Assembly: GCF_000875895.1 (NCBI RefSeq)
Contig: NZ_JXCF01000256.1
Coordinates: 186,001-250,000 of the forward strand
Source of the DNA: Staphylococcus gallinarum
GTDB taxonomy: Bacteria > Bacillota > Bacilli > Staphylococcales > Staphylococcaceae
Length of the DNA stretch: 64,000 bases
Reading direction: 5' to 3'
The notes beneath the pieces are model-generated. The model made no database searches. It was not told the origin of the DNA and was given only the letters and a program-made list of their open reading frames with translations. The position numbers were made by a program, and so were the translations under genes. Shown piece after piece: positions 26,290 to 35,927 of this stretch; positions within the stretch are counted from its first letter, which is position 1, and each line of letters opens with the position of its first letter.

Positions 26290-27528
26290 TTATGTTCTAT
26301 ATGAAGCATTTATACGTATATAATCATATGATAGGTCACAACCATAGGCTGCAGCTTCTCCATCGCCAGTACCTACAGTCGCTTCTATTTCAATATTGTC
26401 ACCTTGAAGTTGTTCTTTTAAATATTGTTCATCAAATAAAACTGCCATACCTTCTTCAACAACTGGAACCTCAGCTAACTTGACATATGTTTCACTTGGT
26501 TCAACATTTTGTGAAGCATAACCTATGGCTGTAATAATTCTACCGAAATTTGCATCTTCGCCATGTATCGCTGATTTAACTAAATTAGATGATACAATGC
26601 TTTTAGCAATCTTTCTCGCTTCATCTGTATCTGCTGCTCCATTAACCTTTGCAGTAACTAATTTGGTTGCACCTTCTCCATCTTTTGCAATAGCTTTAGC
26701 AAGGTACTGTGTTACAAAATTTAATGCATAATTAAATTTATGCCAATCTGGATGTGTCGGTGTGAGGGTATTATTTTCAGCTTGACCATTCGCCATAAAC
26801 AACACCATATCATTTGTACTCGTATCACCATCTACAGTAATCATATTAAATGATTGATCGACAGACTGTTTTAATGTGTTTGATAATTCCATACTTTCAA
26901 TATTGGCATCAGTTGTGACAAAGCCTAACATTGTAGCCATATTTGGATGTATCATACCTGAGCCCTTTGCTGTCCCACCTATTGTTATTGTTTTACCATC
27001 TATTTCTACTTGTACTGATAAATGCTTGGTAATAGTGTCTGTCGTAAGAATGGCTTCGCTAAAATAGGCTCCATGATTATACTCATCTTTCATTACATTC
27101 TGCGTTCCATAATGAATTTTATCCATTGGTAAAAAGGAACCTATAACGCCTGTAGATGCTACACCTACATTATGTGTTGGTAAATCTAACTGTTGTGCAA
27201 CCCATGCTTGTGTGTCTTTAGCGTCTTGTAATCCCTTTTCACCTGTACAAGCATTCGCATTTGCTGAATTAACAACGATTGCTTGCAACGTTTGATTATT
27301 ATTAATACATGCTTCTGTAACTTGTAATGGTGCTGCCTTAAAACGATTTAATGTATAAACACCTGCTGCTGCCGCTTCATTTTCTGAATAAATCCAACCA
27401 AAATCTTTGCGTTGCTTTCTCAAACCAACATGGAAACCACCAGCTACAAAACCGGACGGAGAACTAACATCACCTTGTAAGTCTACATTTAGTTGATCTA
27501 ATATATCAATTGTTTTAATATCTTTCAT
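26290..27528 (-). CDS. argJ: Glutamate N-acetyltransferase / amino-acid acetyltransferase
   Basis: This 412-residue proenzyme has the self-cleavage block [16 protein letters not shown] (about residue 190). The Thr after NMA becomes the N-terminal nucleophile of the beta chain. Other family blocks are [24 protein letters not shown] and [10 protein letters not shown]. It transfers acetyl from N-acetylornithine to glutamate and so recycles the acetyl group. The start MKDIKTID is supported by AAGGAG seven bases upstream. It lies between argC and argB with gaps under 20 bp. Confidence 0.94.
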   Translation of the reverse strand: MKDIKTIDILDQLNVDLQGDVSSPSGFVAGGFHVGLRKQRKDFGWIYSENEAAAAGVYTLNRFKAAPLQVTEACINNNQTLQAIVVNSANANACTGEKGLQDAKDTQAWVAQQLDLPTHNVGVASTGVIGSFLPMDKIHYGTQNVMKDEYNHGAYFSEAILTTDTITKHLSVQVEIDGKTITIGGTAKGSGMIHPNMATMLGFVTTDANIESMELSNTLKQSVDQSFNMITVDGDTSTNDMVLFMANGQAENNTLTPTHPDWHKFNYALNFVTQYLAKAIAKDGEGATKLVTAKVNGAADTDEARKIAKSIVSSNLVKSAIHGEDANFGRIITAIGYASQNVEPSETYVKLAEVPVVEEGMAVLFDEQYLKEQLQGDNIEIEATVGTGDGEAAAYGCDLSYDYIRINASYRT

Positions 27529-27547
27529 AGTATCTCTCCTTCTCAAT

Positions 27548-28579
27548 TTATGGGTATACTGGTGTTTGTTTTAATCCAGTTGTTTCTGGCAATCCAAACA
27601 TTAAATTCAAATTTTGAATCGCTTGTCCGCTTGCACCTTTTACTAAGTTATCAATTACAGATACAATAACTGCTGTTTGCTGCGTCTCATCTACATATAG
27701 ACCGATATCGCAATAGTTACTTCCGTAAACTTCTTTAGTCTTAGGATATTCTCCTAAGTCTCTAACTCTGACAAACGGCTTGTCTTTATAATATTTCTCA
27801 TATACTGTATGCAGTTGCTCAGCTGAAAATGCTTCAGTTAATTTCACATATATTGTTGACAGAATCCCTCTAGTCATAGGAACGAGGTGTGGCGTGAATA
27901 TAACATTAATATCTTTCTCAGCAACTTGAGATAAATATTGTTCAATTTCAGGTTTATGTTTATGTTTGCCTATACCATATGCACTAAAATTTTCATTCAT
28001 TTCGGAATAGTGGACATTTTGTGAGAGTGATCTTCCTGCACCTGAAACACCAGTTTTAGCATCGATAATAATCGAATTTGTATCGACCACTCGTCGATCG
28101 ATAACTGGATGCAAAGCTAACAATGTCGCTGTTGGGAAACATCCAGGATTCGCAATCAAATTAGGAACCGTCTGTTTGATATTAGACCATTCAGCAATAC
28201 TATAAGCTGCATCATCCAGTTGTTCCTGTGGTGCTGCTTCTTCACCATAAAATTGCTGATATACATCTCTATCCTTCAATCTGAAATCTCCAGATAAATC
28301 AATGACTTTAATTCCTTGTTTTACTAACTTCGGAGCTATATGTTTACTAACATTTGAAGGTGTTGCAAAAAACACTACATCACATGATATCGTTTCATAA
28401 TTTAGTTCTTCGTAATGATGTGTTAAGTGATTTAAGTGAGGAAATGTTTTGCTTATGGGTTCATCTGCCTTTGAATGTGAAAACACATATTTAATTTTAA
28501 CTTCTGGATGATGTACTAAGAGTCGAATGAGTTCGACTGCACCATATCCACTTCCTCCTACAATCCCAACTTCTATCAT
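27548..28579 (-). CDS. argC: N-acetyl-gamma-glutamyl-phosphate reductase
   Basis: This 343-residue protein opens [20 protein letters not shown] (nucleotide-binding GxxGxxG) and contains the active-site block [16 protein letters not shown] with the catalytic Cys. It also has [11 protein letters not shown] and [11 protein letters not shown] with a conserved His. It reduces N-acetylglutamyl phosphate to the semialdehyde using NADPH. I use the second ATG, nine bases from AAAGGA; the first abuts the ribosome site. It lies 19 bp upstream of argJ. Confidence 0.94.
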   Translation of the reverse strand: MIEVGIVGGSGYGAVELIRLLVHHPEVKIKYVFSHSKADEPISKTFPHLNHLTHHYEELNYETISCDVVFFATPSNVSKHIAPKLVKQGIKVIDLSGDFRLKDRDVYQQFYGEEAAPQEQLDDAAYSIAEWSNIKQTVPNLIANPGCFPTATLLALHPVIDRRVVDTNSIIIDAKTGVSGAGRSLSQNVHYSEMNENFSAYGIGKHKHKPEIEQYLSQVAEKDINVIFTPHLVPMTRGILSTIYVKLTEAFSAEQLHTVYEKYYKDKPFVRVRDLGEYPKTKEVYGSNYCDIGLYVDETQQTAVIVSVIDNLVKGASGQAIQNLNLMFGLPETTGLKQTPVYP

Positions 28580-28619
28580 AACGTTCATTCCTTTCTGAAT
28601 ATTCGGACTTTTAATGGTA

Positions 28620-29813
28620 TTAATGGTTTGCTTGTTCTAATACTTCAGTGATTACTTTCGCTACTGTAGCGATTTCTTCTTCATCTATTACTAATGGTGG
28701 CGAGATTCTAATGATATTACCCTGTGTTTCTTTACATAGCACACCTTGTTTAATCATTTCTAAACAATAGGTTTGCGCTGGTTTGTTAAGTTCGATTCCG
28801 ATAAATAATCCCCTACCTCTGACATCTACAATTAAATCACTATCAATAAGCTGTAATTGGTTTAATAATTTTTGACCTAACTCAGCAGATCTTTCAATTA
28901 AATTTTCGTCTATTAGTACATCTAATGCTGCACTAGACACAGCACAAGCAAGTGGATTTCCACCAAATGTTGAGCCATGTGTTCCAGGTGTTAAGACATT
29001 CATTACATCTTCATTAGCGAGCACCGCAGATATCGGATATAGTCCACCACCTAATGATTTACCAAGCAAATAAATATCTGGCTCTACACCTTCCCACTCA
29101 ATTGCAAATAGTTTTCCGGTACGGCCTAAACCAACTTGAATCTCATCAGCAATTAGCAATACATTATGTTGATCACATAAATTACGCACTTCCTGTATAA
29201 AGTACTCTGGCGGAATATTTACACCACCTTCACCTTGTATAGGTTCTAAGATAATAGCTGCTGTATTTTCATTGATAAGTGATTTCAAGGTTGTAACATC
29301 TCCATAATCAACTGTATGCATATTATCTAATAATGGCGTAAACCCTTTTTTATAACTTTCTTGAGATGAAAGTGACAGTGCACCTAATGTACGACCATGA
29401 AAGTTTCCATTCATTGCGATTATTTCTGGTTTACCTTCTTCAATACCTTTGACATCTGTTCCCCATTTACGAGCAATCTTTATTGCTGTTTCTATGGCTT
29501 CTGTACCAGTATTCATTGGTAATACCTTATCTTTGTTTGCAAGATTACATATTTTTTCTTCCCATTGACCTAAATTGTCACTATAGAGTGCCCTAGATAC
29601 CATGGTTATTTTTTCACTTTGTTCTTGGAAAGCCTTAATAATTTTAGGATGACAATGACCGTGGTTGACGACTGAAAATCCTGATACACAGTCAATATAA
29701 CTATTTCCATCCACATCCCAAACCTTAGCGCCTAAACCTTTAGTCAAAGCTAGTTTTAATGGACTGTAATTGTTAGAACTGTATCGATCTGTTAATTCAA
29801 ATAAATCGTTCAT
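28620..29813 (-). CDS. argD: Ornithine/acetylornithine aminotransferase (first gene of the arg operon)
   Basis: This 397-residue class-III aminotransferase has [42 protein letters not shown] (PLP Asp) and [16 protein letters not shown] (PLP Lys). The opening [21 protein letters not shown] resembles staphylococcal RocD1-type ornithine aminotransferases, yet the gene heads the argCJB operon, where N-acetylornithine aminotransferase activity (ArgD) is needed. I infer that it serves the ArgD step and may accept both substrates. The start is the ATG preceded by GAGGG. An ARG-box-like operator lies 35 bp upstream. Confidence 0.88.
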   Translation of the reverse strand: MNDLFELTDRYSSNNYSPLKLALTKGLGAKVWDVDGNSYIDCVSGFSVVNHGHCHPKIIKAFQEQSEKITMVSRALYSDNLGQWEEKICNLANKDKVLPMNTGTEAIETAIKIARKWGTDVKGIEEGKPEIIAMNGNFHGRTLGALSLSSQESYKKGFTPLLDNMHTVDYGDVTTLKSLINENTAAIILEPIQGEGGVNIPPEYFIQEVRNLCDQHNVLLIADEIQVGLGRTGKLFAIEWEGVEPDIYLLGKSLGGGLYPISAVLANEDVMNVLTPGTHGSTFGGNPLACAVSSAALDVLIDENLIERSAELGQKLLNQLQLIDSDLIVDVRGRGLFIGIELNKPAQTYCLEMIKQGVLCKETQGNIIRISPPLVIDEEEIATVAKVITEVLEQANH

Positions 29814-29847
29814 CTTAACCCTCATTCCTTTATATTTATTCCTGAAA

Positions 29848-29863
29848 TTGAATTAATATTCAA
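29848..29863 (-). promoter_or_regulatory. ARG box upstream of the argDCJB operon
   Basis: TTGAATTAATATTCAA is a perfect 16-bp palindrome matching the ArgR/AhrC box pattern (TGAAT-N4-ATTCA type). It lies directly upstream of the first gene and should mediate repression by arginine. Confidence 0.75.
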
Positions 29864-30097
29864 AATCATACAACGATATTGGCAATTAGTCAAAGATTAT
29901 TTTTAAAAAAATTGCATATTTTAAATCTTTTAATTTACTACACTGTTGATTTTTTAAAATTAAGAATCCATATCATTCTTATTCAACGGCTATATCTTCA
30001 CAATATTATGATGTATTTATTTTGCATATTTTTCATTCAGAAATTTTTATTTTTTCATATCTTTTAAAAGACCAAAAAAAATTTCTTAACTTTGAAA

Positions 30098-30145
30098 TAA
30101 AAAAGAACAAACTGGTACATAATTAGTCCAGTTTGTTCTTTTTAT
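30098..30145. terminator. Terminator downstream of the amino acid permease
   Basis: A perfect 16-bp stem, AAAAAGAACAAACTGG with CCAGTTTGTTCTTTTT, has a 12-base loop and T-rich tails on both strands. It ends the minus-strand permease transcript just 15 bp after its stop. Confidence 0.9.
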
Positions 30146-30157
30146 AATTATCAATGT

Positions 30158-31795
30158 TTATTCTTGGTTTTCTAACTTTTGTTCTTCTTTTAAATTCTGA
30201 CGCATATCTTTATTGATCTTTTTAGCGCGCTTAAAGTACACACTTTCAAAGTAACTTGTAGTACCCAGCTTATAAAAGATTAATGCAACGATGATAATAA
30301 CGACAAAGTCATATGGATAATGTATCCAGTTCATACCTTTAAATTCTTTACTTCCTATAAATGACAAGAAGGCAAGAATAATTAAGTATAAAATAATCCA
30401 TAAACTACCACCAATTTGTTTCTTAGTATTTTTCCAATTCATCTTATATTCATAGAAGAAATAAATCGGTAAACCTAAGATAATAATAAAGATAACTTCA
30501 GCTGTCGTTGGCCACATTGCCCAGTAAATTGCTAGTGAAGCTAACACGAATGAGAATGGTGCCATAAATTTCAACATATTTGCACGGAATGGTCTGTGCA
30601 TTTTTGGCGCCATTTTACGTAATGAAATAACGGTCGTTGGACCAGTTAAGTACGCAACTAATGTTGCCGTTGAAATTACGCTCGCCAACACTGCCCAATC
30701 TCTAAATAGTGATACCATGACCATACTGATAATGGCATTAAAAATAATAGCGACACGTGGAATTTTATATTTATCGTTCATTTTTCCTAAGAACTTAGGA
30801 ATATGTCCATTTTTCTCCATTGCACGTAATACACGACCTGTAACAGCCACAAATGATACACCTGTACCAAATGGAGACACAACTGCTTCTATATAAAGTA
30901 GTATCGCTAACCAATTTAAACCTAATAAGATAGCCATATCAGCAAATGGAGAGTTAAAGTTAATTCCACTCCAACCTTTAGAATGAATCATATCTTGTGG
31001 CATAGATGTGATAAACGTACTCTGTAATACAATATAAAGTAGGGCACTTAGTGTTAGTGAAATTGCAATACCTCTTGCAATATTCTTCTCTGGTTTCTGT
31101 ATTTCAGAACCCATATTAATGATTGTTTGGAAAGCATTAAATGAGAAGATAATACCGGATGCTGTTGTAGCAGCAAATATTGGTGCTGATCCATACGGCA
31201 TAAATTGACCTGCAGTATGACCATAGTTTCCTGCGTCAAATCCAGAAATCATTAACATAATAATAGTTAATAATGGCACACCAAGTTTAAATACAGATAT
31301 TAAACTCGTAAATGAAGTAAGTAATTTAACTGACCAGTAGTTTAATAATGAAAAGATAATGATGATAATAAACACAGCAAACAATCCAGAATTACTGATT
31401 GTGCCACCTTTCATTAAACCGGACGTAAATTTAGCCCACTCCCATGGCCATGAACTCATATATTGAACTGCAGAAACGGCTTCAATTGGAATAATTGTAA
31501 CTAAAGATACCCAGTTTGCCCACGCAGCAATAAATCCTAGTAACGAACCGTGTGTATACTGAGCATAGTTACTCATTCCGCCTGATTGTGGAAACATTGT
31601 ACCAATTTCAATATAGTTATAAGCGATGGAGCCTATAACTACAAAACCTATAATCCATGAAATAATTGCAGCTGGGCCAGCAATAGAAGACGCCTCCCAT
31701 GCACCAAATAGCCAACCTGAACCAATGAGTGATCCAAGCCCTAATAGTACAAGCTGCGACAAATTAATTTTTTCACTCTTTTTCTGTTTTCCCAT
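30158..31795 (-). CDS. APC-superfamily amino acid permease
   Basis: This 545-residue membrane protein has about 14 hydrophobic helices. The APC start block LVLLGLGSLIGSGWLFGAWE contains the GSG unwound region of helix 1, and AFQTIINMGSEIQKPEKNIARG lies in the helix 6-7 loop. The charged C-terminal tail (about 35 residues rich in Lys, Glu and Gln) is cytoplasmic. It should exchange or import an amino acid; the substrate cannot be told from sequence. It is transcribed alone, upstream of but separated by a terminator from the arginine operon on the same strand, so a link with arginine metabolism is only positional. Confidence 0.85.
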   Translation of the reverse strand: MGKQKKSEKINLSQLVLLGLGSLIGSGWLFGAWEASSIAGPAAIISWIIGFVVIGSIAYNYIEIGTMFPQSGGMSNYAQYTHGSLLGFIAAWANWVSLVTIIPIEAVSAVQYMSSWPWEWAKFTSGLMKGGTISNSGLFAVFIIIIIFSLLNYWSVKLLTSFTSLISVFKLGVPLLTIIMLMISGFDAGNYGHTAGQFMPYGSAPIFAATTASGIIFSFNAFQTIINMGSEIQKPEKNIARGIAISLTLSALLYIVLQSTFITSMPQDMIHSKGWSGINFNSPFADMAILLGLNWLAILLYIEAVVSPFGTGVSFVAVTGRVLRAMEKNGHIPKFLGKMNDKYKIPRVAIIFNAIISMVMVSLFRDWAVLASVISTATLVAYLTGPTTVISLRKMAPKMHRPFRANMLKFMAPFSFVLASLAIYWAMWPTTAEVIFIIILGLPIYFFYEYKMNWKNTKKQIGGSLWIILYLIILAFLSFIGSKEFKGMNWIHYPYDFVVIIIVALIFYKLGTTSYFESVYFKRAKKINKDMRQNLKEEQKLENQE

Positions 31796-32341
31796 AAAAA
31801 CTCCTACTATTCATCTTTTTATATTCATATCAAGGTAAATGTACAATGTATACACTTTCTTGTATATGTTGTTATTATACGCATATTAAAATTCAAGTCA
31901 AATCAACATTTTATCGCTATTTTTTTGAATACAATTGAATATTAATACGTTATACGACTTCAAAATGCATAAACGTAGCACGCAACAAATTGCCTTTCCC
32001 GTCACTATATAAAGTCGATGAAGCATTTTTTATTGATGTTACTCAATTATTCATAAATAGTATATCGGCATCTACAACAATTCATTGCTCATATAAAGGT
32101 TAAAGACTGTCATATCAACGGTTCATAGTGAATTTAACCCTAGATTTCAAATTATTTGTTACATATTATACTATTTATTGTATTTTTACATAAATAATTA
32201 TTAAATATGGATTTTAGAGCCTTTAGATAGTTAATAATTGCATTTTATAATGTTACTCAAATATATAATCACCAATTATACTTATTAAAAATTATAGTTA
32301 ATAAATATTTTTACTCTAATAAAGTTAAATAACAATAGTTA
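31796..32341. other. Long intergenic region, mostly without features
   Basis: It holds the permease promoter near 31860 and a possible coding remnant (31950-32080, listed separately). The remaining 260 bp next to the ProP-like gene is AT-rich with no hairpin or ORF that I can support. Confidence 0.6.
31950..32080 (-). pseudogene. Possible coding remnant of unknown origin
   Basis: On the minus strand one frame reads VVDADILFMNN, a stop, then VTSIKNASSTLYSDGKGNLL followed by RATFMHFEVV and a stop. The residue mix looks like real protein and is denser than expected for AT-rich non-coding DNA, but there is no start codon, no ribosome site and no family I can name. It may be the tail of a lost gene. 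Confidence 0.3.
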
Positions 32342-33751
32342 TCAAGATGATGAGTTATTTATTTTATTTTCCTGCTCCCACCATAAGGCTTCTTCAGGGT
32401 TATTCACCACTTCCTCATATTCTTTATCTGTTTCTACATTTGGATATGAACCTTTTAATGATTTATTGGAAGTTGACTTAAACATCGTCACAAAGACAAT
32501 GAGACCAACAACATTGATAAACATTAAATAGTAAGATGGCGCAATTTTTTGTCCAGTTGTCTCTACTAAGGTTGATAAAATAAATGGTGTAAGTCCACCA
32601 AAAATTGCAGCACCAATGTTATAAACAAGTGATAACGTGCGCAATCTCACTTTTGTATAGAACATACTCGGTAGTAATGAAGGCATCACACCTTCAAATG
32701 TAGCCATAAAACAAGCAATAATTAATAAACCGACAATGACTAGAGGTAAAACTGGTATGCTCATCAGCCAAAATGCAAAGACTGAAAACAAACTAAAGCC
32801 AACTAGACCAAAGAGGATAGTTCTTTTATTACCCACTTTATCGCTATACCAACCAAAGAAAAATACTGCTGGAATCATTATAACCATTGTCAATGTACTT
32901 AATACGGATCCCATGGCTCCACCTAAATGAATTGTTTGATTTAAGAATGAAGGCATGAACGACAACACCATATAATTTGCCACATTTAAAAAGGCCACTC
33001 CTGTAAAACAAACGATAACGTCTTTCCAATAATATTTGAATATGTCTAAATAGGAATATTCTAGTGCTTGTTGTTCTTCTAATGTCGTTTCATAGGCCGG
33101 GCTTTCATCAAGGCTTGAACGTAAAATAATGCCTATAATGCCAAATGGTGCTGCTAAAATAAATGGAATTCTCCAACCCCAGTCAGACATTTGTTGGTCA
33201 CTTAGCAATGCATAAAGCGTACCAACCAATAGGGCCGCCATGATATTGCCTATTAATGTGCCTATTTCTAATCCACTACCTAGCTTACCTCGTGTCTTAT
33301 CAGGCGCTGTCTCTGCAATATAAGTCATTGCCCCTGCATATTCTCCACCAGTTGAAAATGATTGCACCATACGCACTACTAACAATAGAATTGGTGCCCA
33401 AATACCTATTTGTTCCTGTGTTGGCAAGAGCCCTAATAGTAAAGTAGATGCTGCCATAAGTAATATGGTTGTTGATAATACGATTTTCCTCCCATATTTA
33501 TCACCTAAATGACTGAAAAAAATCCCCCCAATTGGTCGCACAATAAACGCAAATGCAAACACTGCAAAAGTAGAAATAATTTGTAGTTGTGCCGGTAAGT
33601 TCCCAAAGAAATTAGCACTTAAAATTACAGCTAATTGTGCATACAAACCAAAGTCAAACCATTCAATTGCATTACCTATACCAGTTGCAACTATACTTTT
33701 CTTAGTTTGATCTGAATCTACCTTATTAACATTTTCCTTTTTAAATTTCAC
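32342..33751 (-). CDS. MFS transporter of the metabolite:H+ symporter family (ProP-like)
   Basis: This 469-residue protein has twelve helices. The opening block GIGNAIEWFDFGLYAQLAVI, FAFIVRPIGGIFFSHLGDKYGRK (the MFS loop 2-3 signature) and RMVQSFSTGGEYAGAMTYIAE are typical of the ProP/KgtP/ShiA family. Members import proline, betaine or organic acids with protons. The start is a GTG eight bases after AAGGGGTG; a longer in-frame ATG start lacks such a site. The C-terminal 35 residues are acidic and cytoplasmic, but I see no coiled coil like that of E. coli ProP. Substrate unknown. Confidence 0.82.
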   Translation of the reverse strand: MKFKKENVNKVDSDQTKKSIVATGIGNAIEWFDFGLYAQLAVILSANFFGNLPAQLQIISTFAVFAFAFIVRPIGGIFFSHLGDKYGRKIVLSTTILLMAASTLLLGLLPTQEQIGIWAPILLLVVRMVQSFSTGGEYAGAMTYIAETAPDKTRGKLGSGLEIGTLIGNIMAALLVGTLYALLSDQQMSDWGWRIPFILAAPFGIIGIILRSSLDESPAYETTLEEQQALEYSYLDIFKYYWKDVIVCFTGVAFLNVANYMVLSFMPSFLNQTIHLGGAMGSVLSTLTMVIMIPAVFFFGWYSDKVGNKRTILFGLVGFSLFSVFAFWLMSIPVLPLVIVGLLIIACFMATFEGVMPSLLPSMFYTKVRLRTLSLVYNIGAAIFGGLTPFILSTLVETTGQKIAPSYYLMFINVVGLIVFVTMFKSTSNKSLKGSYPNVETDKEYEEVVNNPEEALWWEQENKINNSSS

Positions 33752-33947
33752 AAAAATTACACCCCTTAAAAATTCGCTTACTTTTTTAAATAACCTATGC
33801 AACTATCAATAAACAATTTACACTTTTATAAATAGCATAAATTAATAACAACTATAGATATTGCGACAGCATTTATAAAAAATCATCACAGTAATTCTTT
33901 GATATAATATAGATAATTCTAATTTTTACATGGAGGTCTATTACCAA

Positions 33948-34892
33948 ATGAAACACATATATTTTAACCATGATGGTGGCGTAGATGATTTAGTATCCTT
34001 ATTTCTTCTACTACAAATGGATGATGTCAAATTAGTGGGTGTAAGTGCAATCGGTGCTGATAGTTATGTAGAGCCTGCAGTAAGCGCTTCACAAAAAATT
34101 ATTAATCGCTTTGCTCATTATCCAATTGATGTTGCTGCATCAGTAGAGCGTGGAAAGAACCCTTTTCCTAAAGATTGGCGTATGCACGCATTTTTCATGG
34201 ATGCTTTACCGATATTAAACGAACCTGTTAAAGCACAACATGCACAGATGCTGTCACATCATGCATACGAAGATATTATTGAAAAGTTACATAACGCTAC
34301 AGAAAAAATTACATTATTATTTACTGGACCATTAACAGATCTGGCAAAGGCACTTACTGTTGATCCTACAATCACTGAACATATTGAACGACTGGTTTGG
34401 ATGGGCGGTACTTTCTTATCAAAAGGAAATGTCGAGGAGCCTGAACATGATGGTACTGCAGAGTGGAATGCTTTTTGGGACCCTGAAGCAGTCAAGACCG
34501 TCTTTGATACAGACATCAAAATTGATATGGTTGCATTAGAAAGCACAAATCAAGTACCTTTGACCTGGGATATTAGACAGGCCTGGGCAAATGAAAGGCA
34601 GTACACTGGTGTAGACTTCTTAGGTGTCAGCTATGCAGCTGTTCCACCATTAACGCACTTCCAGACTAACTCAACTTATTTTCTATGGGATGTCTTAACT
34701 ACTGCTTATACGGGATGCCCAGACCTCGTGAAACAAAAGACAGTCATGGCATCAGTATATACAAACGGACCAAGCCAAGGTCAAACATATATAGATGAAC
34801 AAGCAGGTAGACCCCTCGCGGTAGTCTATCACGTTGACCATGATAGGTTCTTCAAGTTTATGACTGATTTAGCGAAACGTGTAAAAGATTAA
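33948..34892 (+). CDS. Inosine-uridine-preferring nucleoside hydrolase family protein
   Basis: This 314-residue protein has the IU-NH fold. The N-terminal metal loop is FNHDGGVDDLVSLFLLLQ where the classical family has D-x-D-P-G-x-D-D. The first Asp is replaced by Asn and the Pro by Gly, but the two adjacent Asp are kept. Downstream blocks LLFTGPLTDLAKAL, LVWMGGTF and a WNAFWDPEA segment fit the family. It would hydrolyse a ribonucleoside to base and ribose in the cytoplasm. The altered loop suggests a distinct subgroup whose substrate may differ. The ATG follows GGAGGTCTATT. It is monocistronic. Confidence 0.82.
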   Translation: MKHIYFNHDGGVDDLVSLFLLLQMDDVKLVGVSAIGADSYVEPAVSASQKIINRFAHYPIDVAASVERGKNPFPKDWRMHAFFMDALPILNEPVKAQHAQMLSHHAYEDIIEKLHNATEKITLLFTGPLTDLAKALTVDPTITEHIERLVWMGGTFLSKGNVEEPEHDGTAEWNAFWDPEAVKTVFDTDIKIDMVALESTNQVPLTWDIRQAWANERQYTGVDFLGVSYAAVPPLTHFQTNSTYFLWDVLTTAYTGCPDLVKQKTVMASVYTNGPSQGQTYIDEQAGRPLAVVYHVDHDRFFKFMTDLAKRVKD

Positions 34893-34990
34893 ATCCGCTA
34901 TATAGCTTTCATCTATGCAAACCTATAACTGTCATTAGTAGTAATTATTAATCTTTAATTAAATTACAAAACATAAAAATATCAAAGCAT

Positions 34991-35082
34991 AAAAAAGACC
35001 CTTAAACTTCAACCGTTGATAAATTGACTTAGTATCTTACTTTAAGCCTTTATCTAAAATGGTTAAGCTTTTAAGGGTCTTA
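34991..35082. terminator. Long stem-loop between convergent genes
   Basis: AAGACCCTTAAA pairs with TTTAAGGGTCTT across a 63-base loop, with an A6 run at its left edge that becomes a T6 tail on the minus strand. It probably terminates the nitroreductase transcript. Confidence 0.6.
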
Positions 35083-35095
35083 CATTATCTATATT

Positions 35096-35722
35096 CTATA
35101 CGTGGCGAGTCACAGTATCTACTGGTAATCTATATGAATCATGACCAGGATTTTTCTCTTTACCAATTGCAACAATCATCACTGGTTCATAACGTTCTGG
35201 GTCAAGGTCAAATGCTTCTGCAATTTGATCACGTTCAAATCCACCAATTGGGTTTGTATCGTAACCATATGCTCTTGCTACTAACATAAATTGCATTGCT
35301 GCTAAACTACTATCTATTTTAATGATGTCATTCATTTCTGCTTTTGATAAACTTTTATAGTATGGTAATACTTTAGCTAACATTTCATCTTTAACATCTT
35401 CTGGCATCATCCCATGCTCTACAGCACTATTATAAATTTCTTCACCGTGCTCGTAGTTTTGCATATCCCCAAAGATGACTACCATTTCTGCTGAAGTATC
35501 ATTTTGTCTCGTATTAAAGCGAATAAGTGGTCGTAATTTATCTTTACCTTCGTCACTTTCTACTACTAAGAAACGCCATGGCTGCATATTTACAGAAGAA
35601 GGTGCCTTCGTTGCTTTTTGTATGATTTCGTCCATTTCTGCTTGAGGTATTTTAACAGTTTCATCAAATACTTTAACTGATTTTCTATTCATTACTACAT
35701 CTTCAAAATTATTATTAATCAT
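35096..35722 (-). CDS. Nitroreductase family protein
   Basis: This 208-residue flavoprotein opens with the RKSVKVFD segment, the FMN-binding arginine-serine pattern of nitroreductases. PSSVNMQPWRFLVVE and the C-terminal GYDTNPIGGFE are the other FMN contact blocks. It should reduce nitro compounds or quinones with NAD(P)H. The ATG eight bases after AAGGAG is chosen over an upstream TTG. It is a single gene with convergent neighbours. The natural substrate is unknown. Confidence 0.88.
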   Translation of the reverse strand: MINNNFEDVVMNRKSVKVFDETVKIPQAEMDEIIQKATKAPSSVNMQPWRFLVVESDEGKDKLRPLIRFNTRQNDTSAEMVVIFGDMQNYEHGEEIYNSAVEHGMMPEDVKDEMLAKVLPYYKSLSKAEMNDIIKIDSSLAAMQFMLVARAYGYDTNPIGGFERDQIAEAFDLDPERYEPVMIVAIGKEKNPGHDSYRLPVDTVTRHV

Positions 35723-35846
35723 GTTCAATGCTCCTTAATTATTTTTTACAAAATCAAATTATACTCAATTTATTACGGATTACAAATCATCTGTTTATAA
35801 AATTACCAAATATTATTTTACATATCTTTAAAAATAACTTCTAAAC

Positions 35847-35890
35847 ACAAAAAATGCACATTTCTTTAATTAGAAATGTGCATTTTCATA
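35847..35890. terminator. Terminator of the glucarate-type permease
   Basis: AAAATGCACATTTCT and AGAAATGTGCATTTT form a perfect 15-bp stem with a 6-base loop 40 bp downstream of the permease stop codon. Confidence 0.85.
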
Positions 35891-35927
35891 TCATATTATT
35901 AATTCACTTCAAAAATTCAATTTACAT

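Noticed and set aside
30018..30036. TTGCATATTTTTCATTC as a second ARG box near the arginine operon.
   Set aside because: The half-sites are out of register by one base and it lies about 200 bp from argD.
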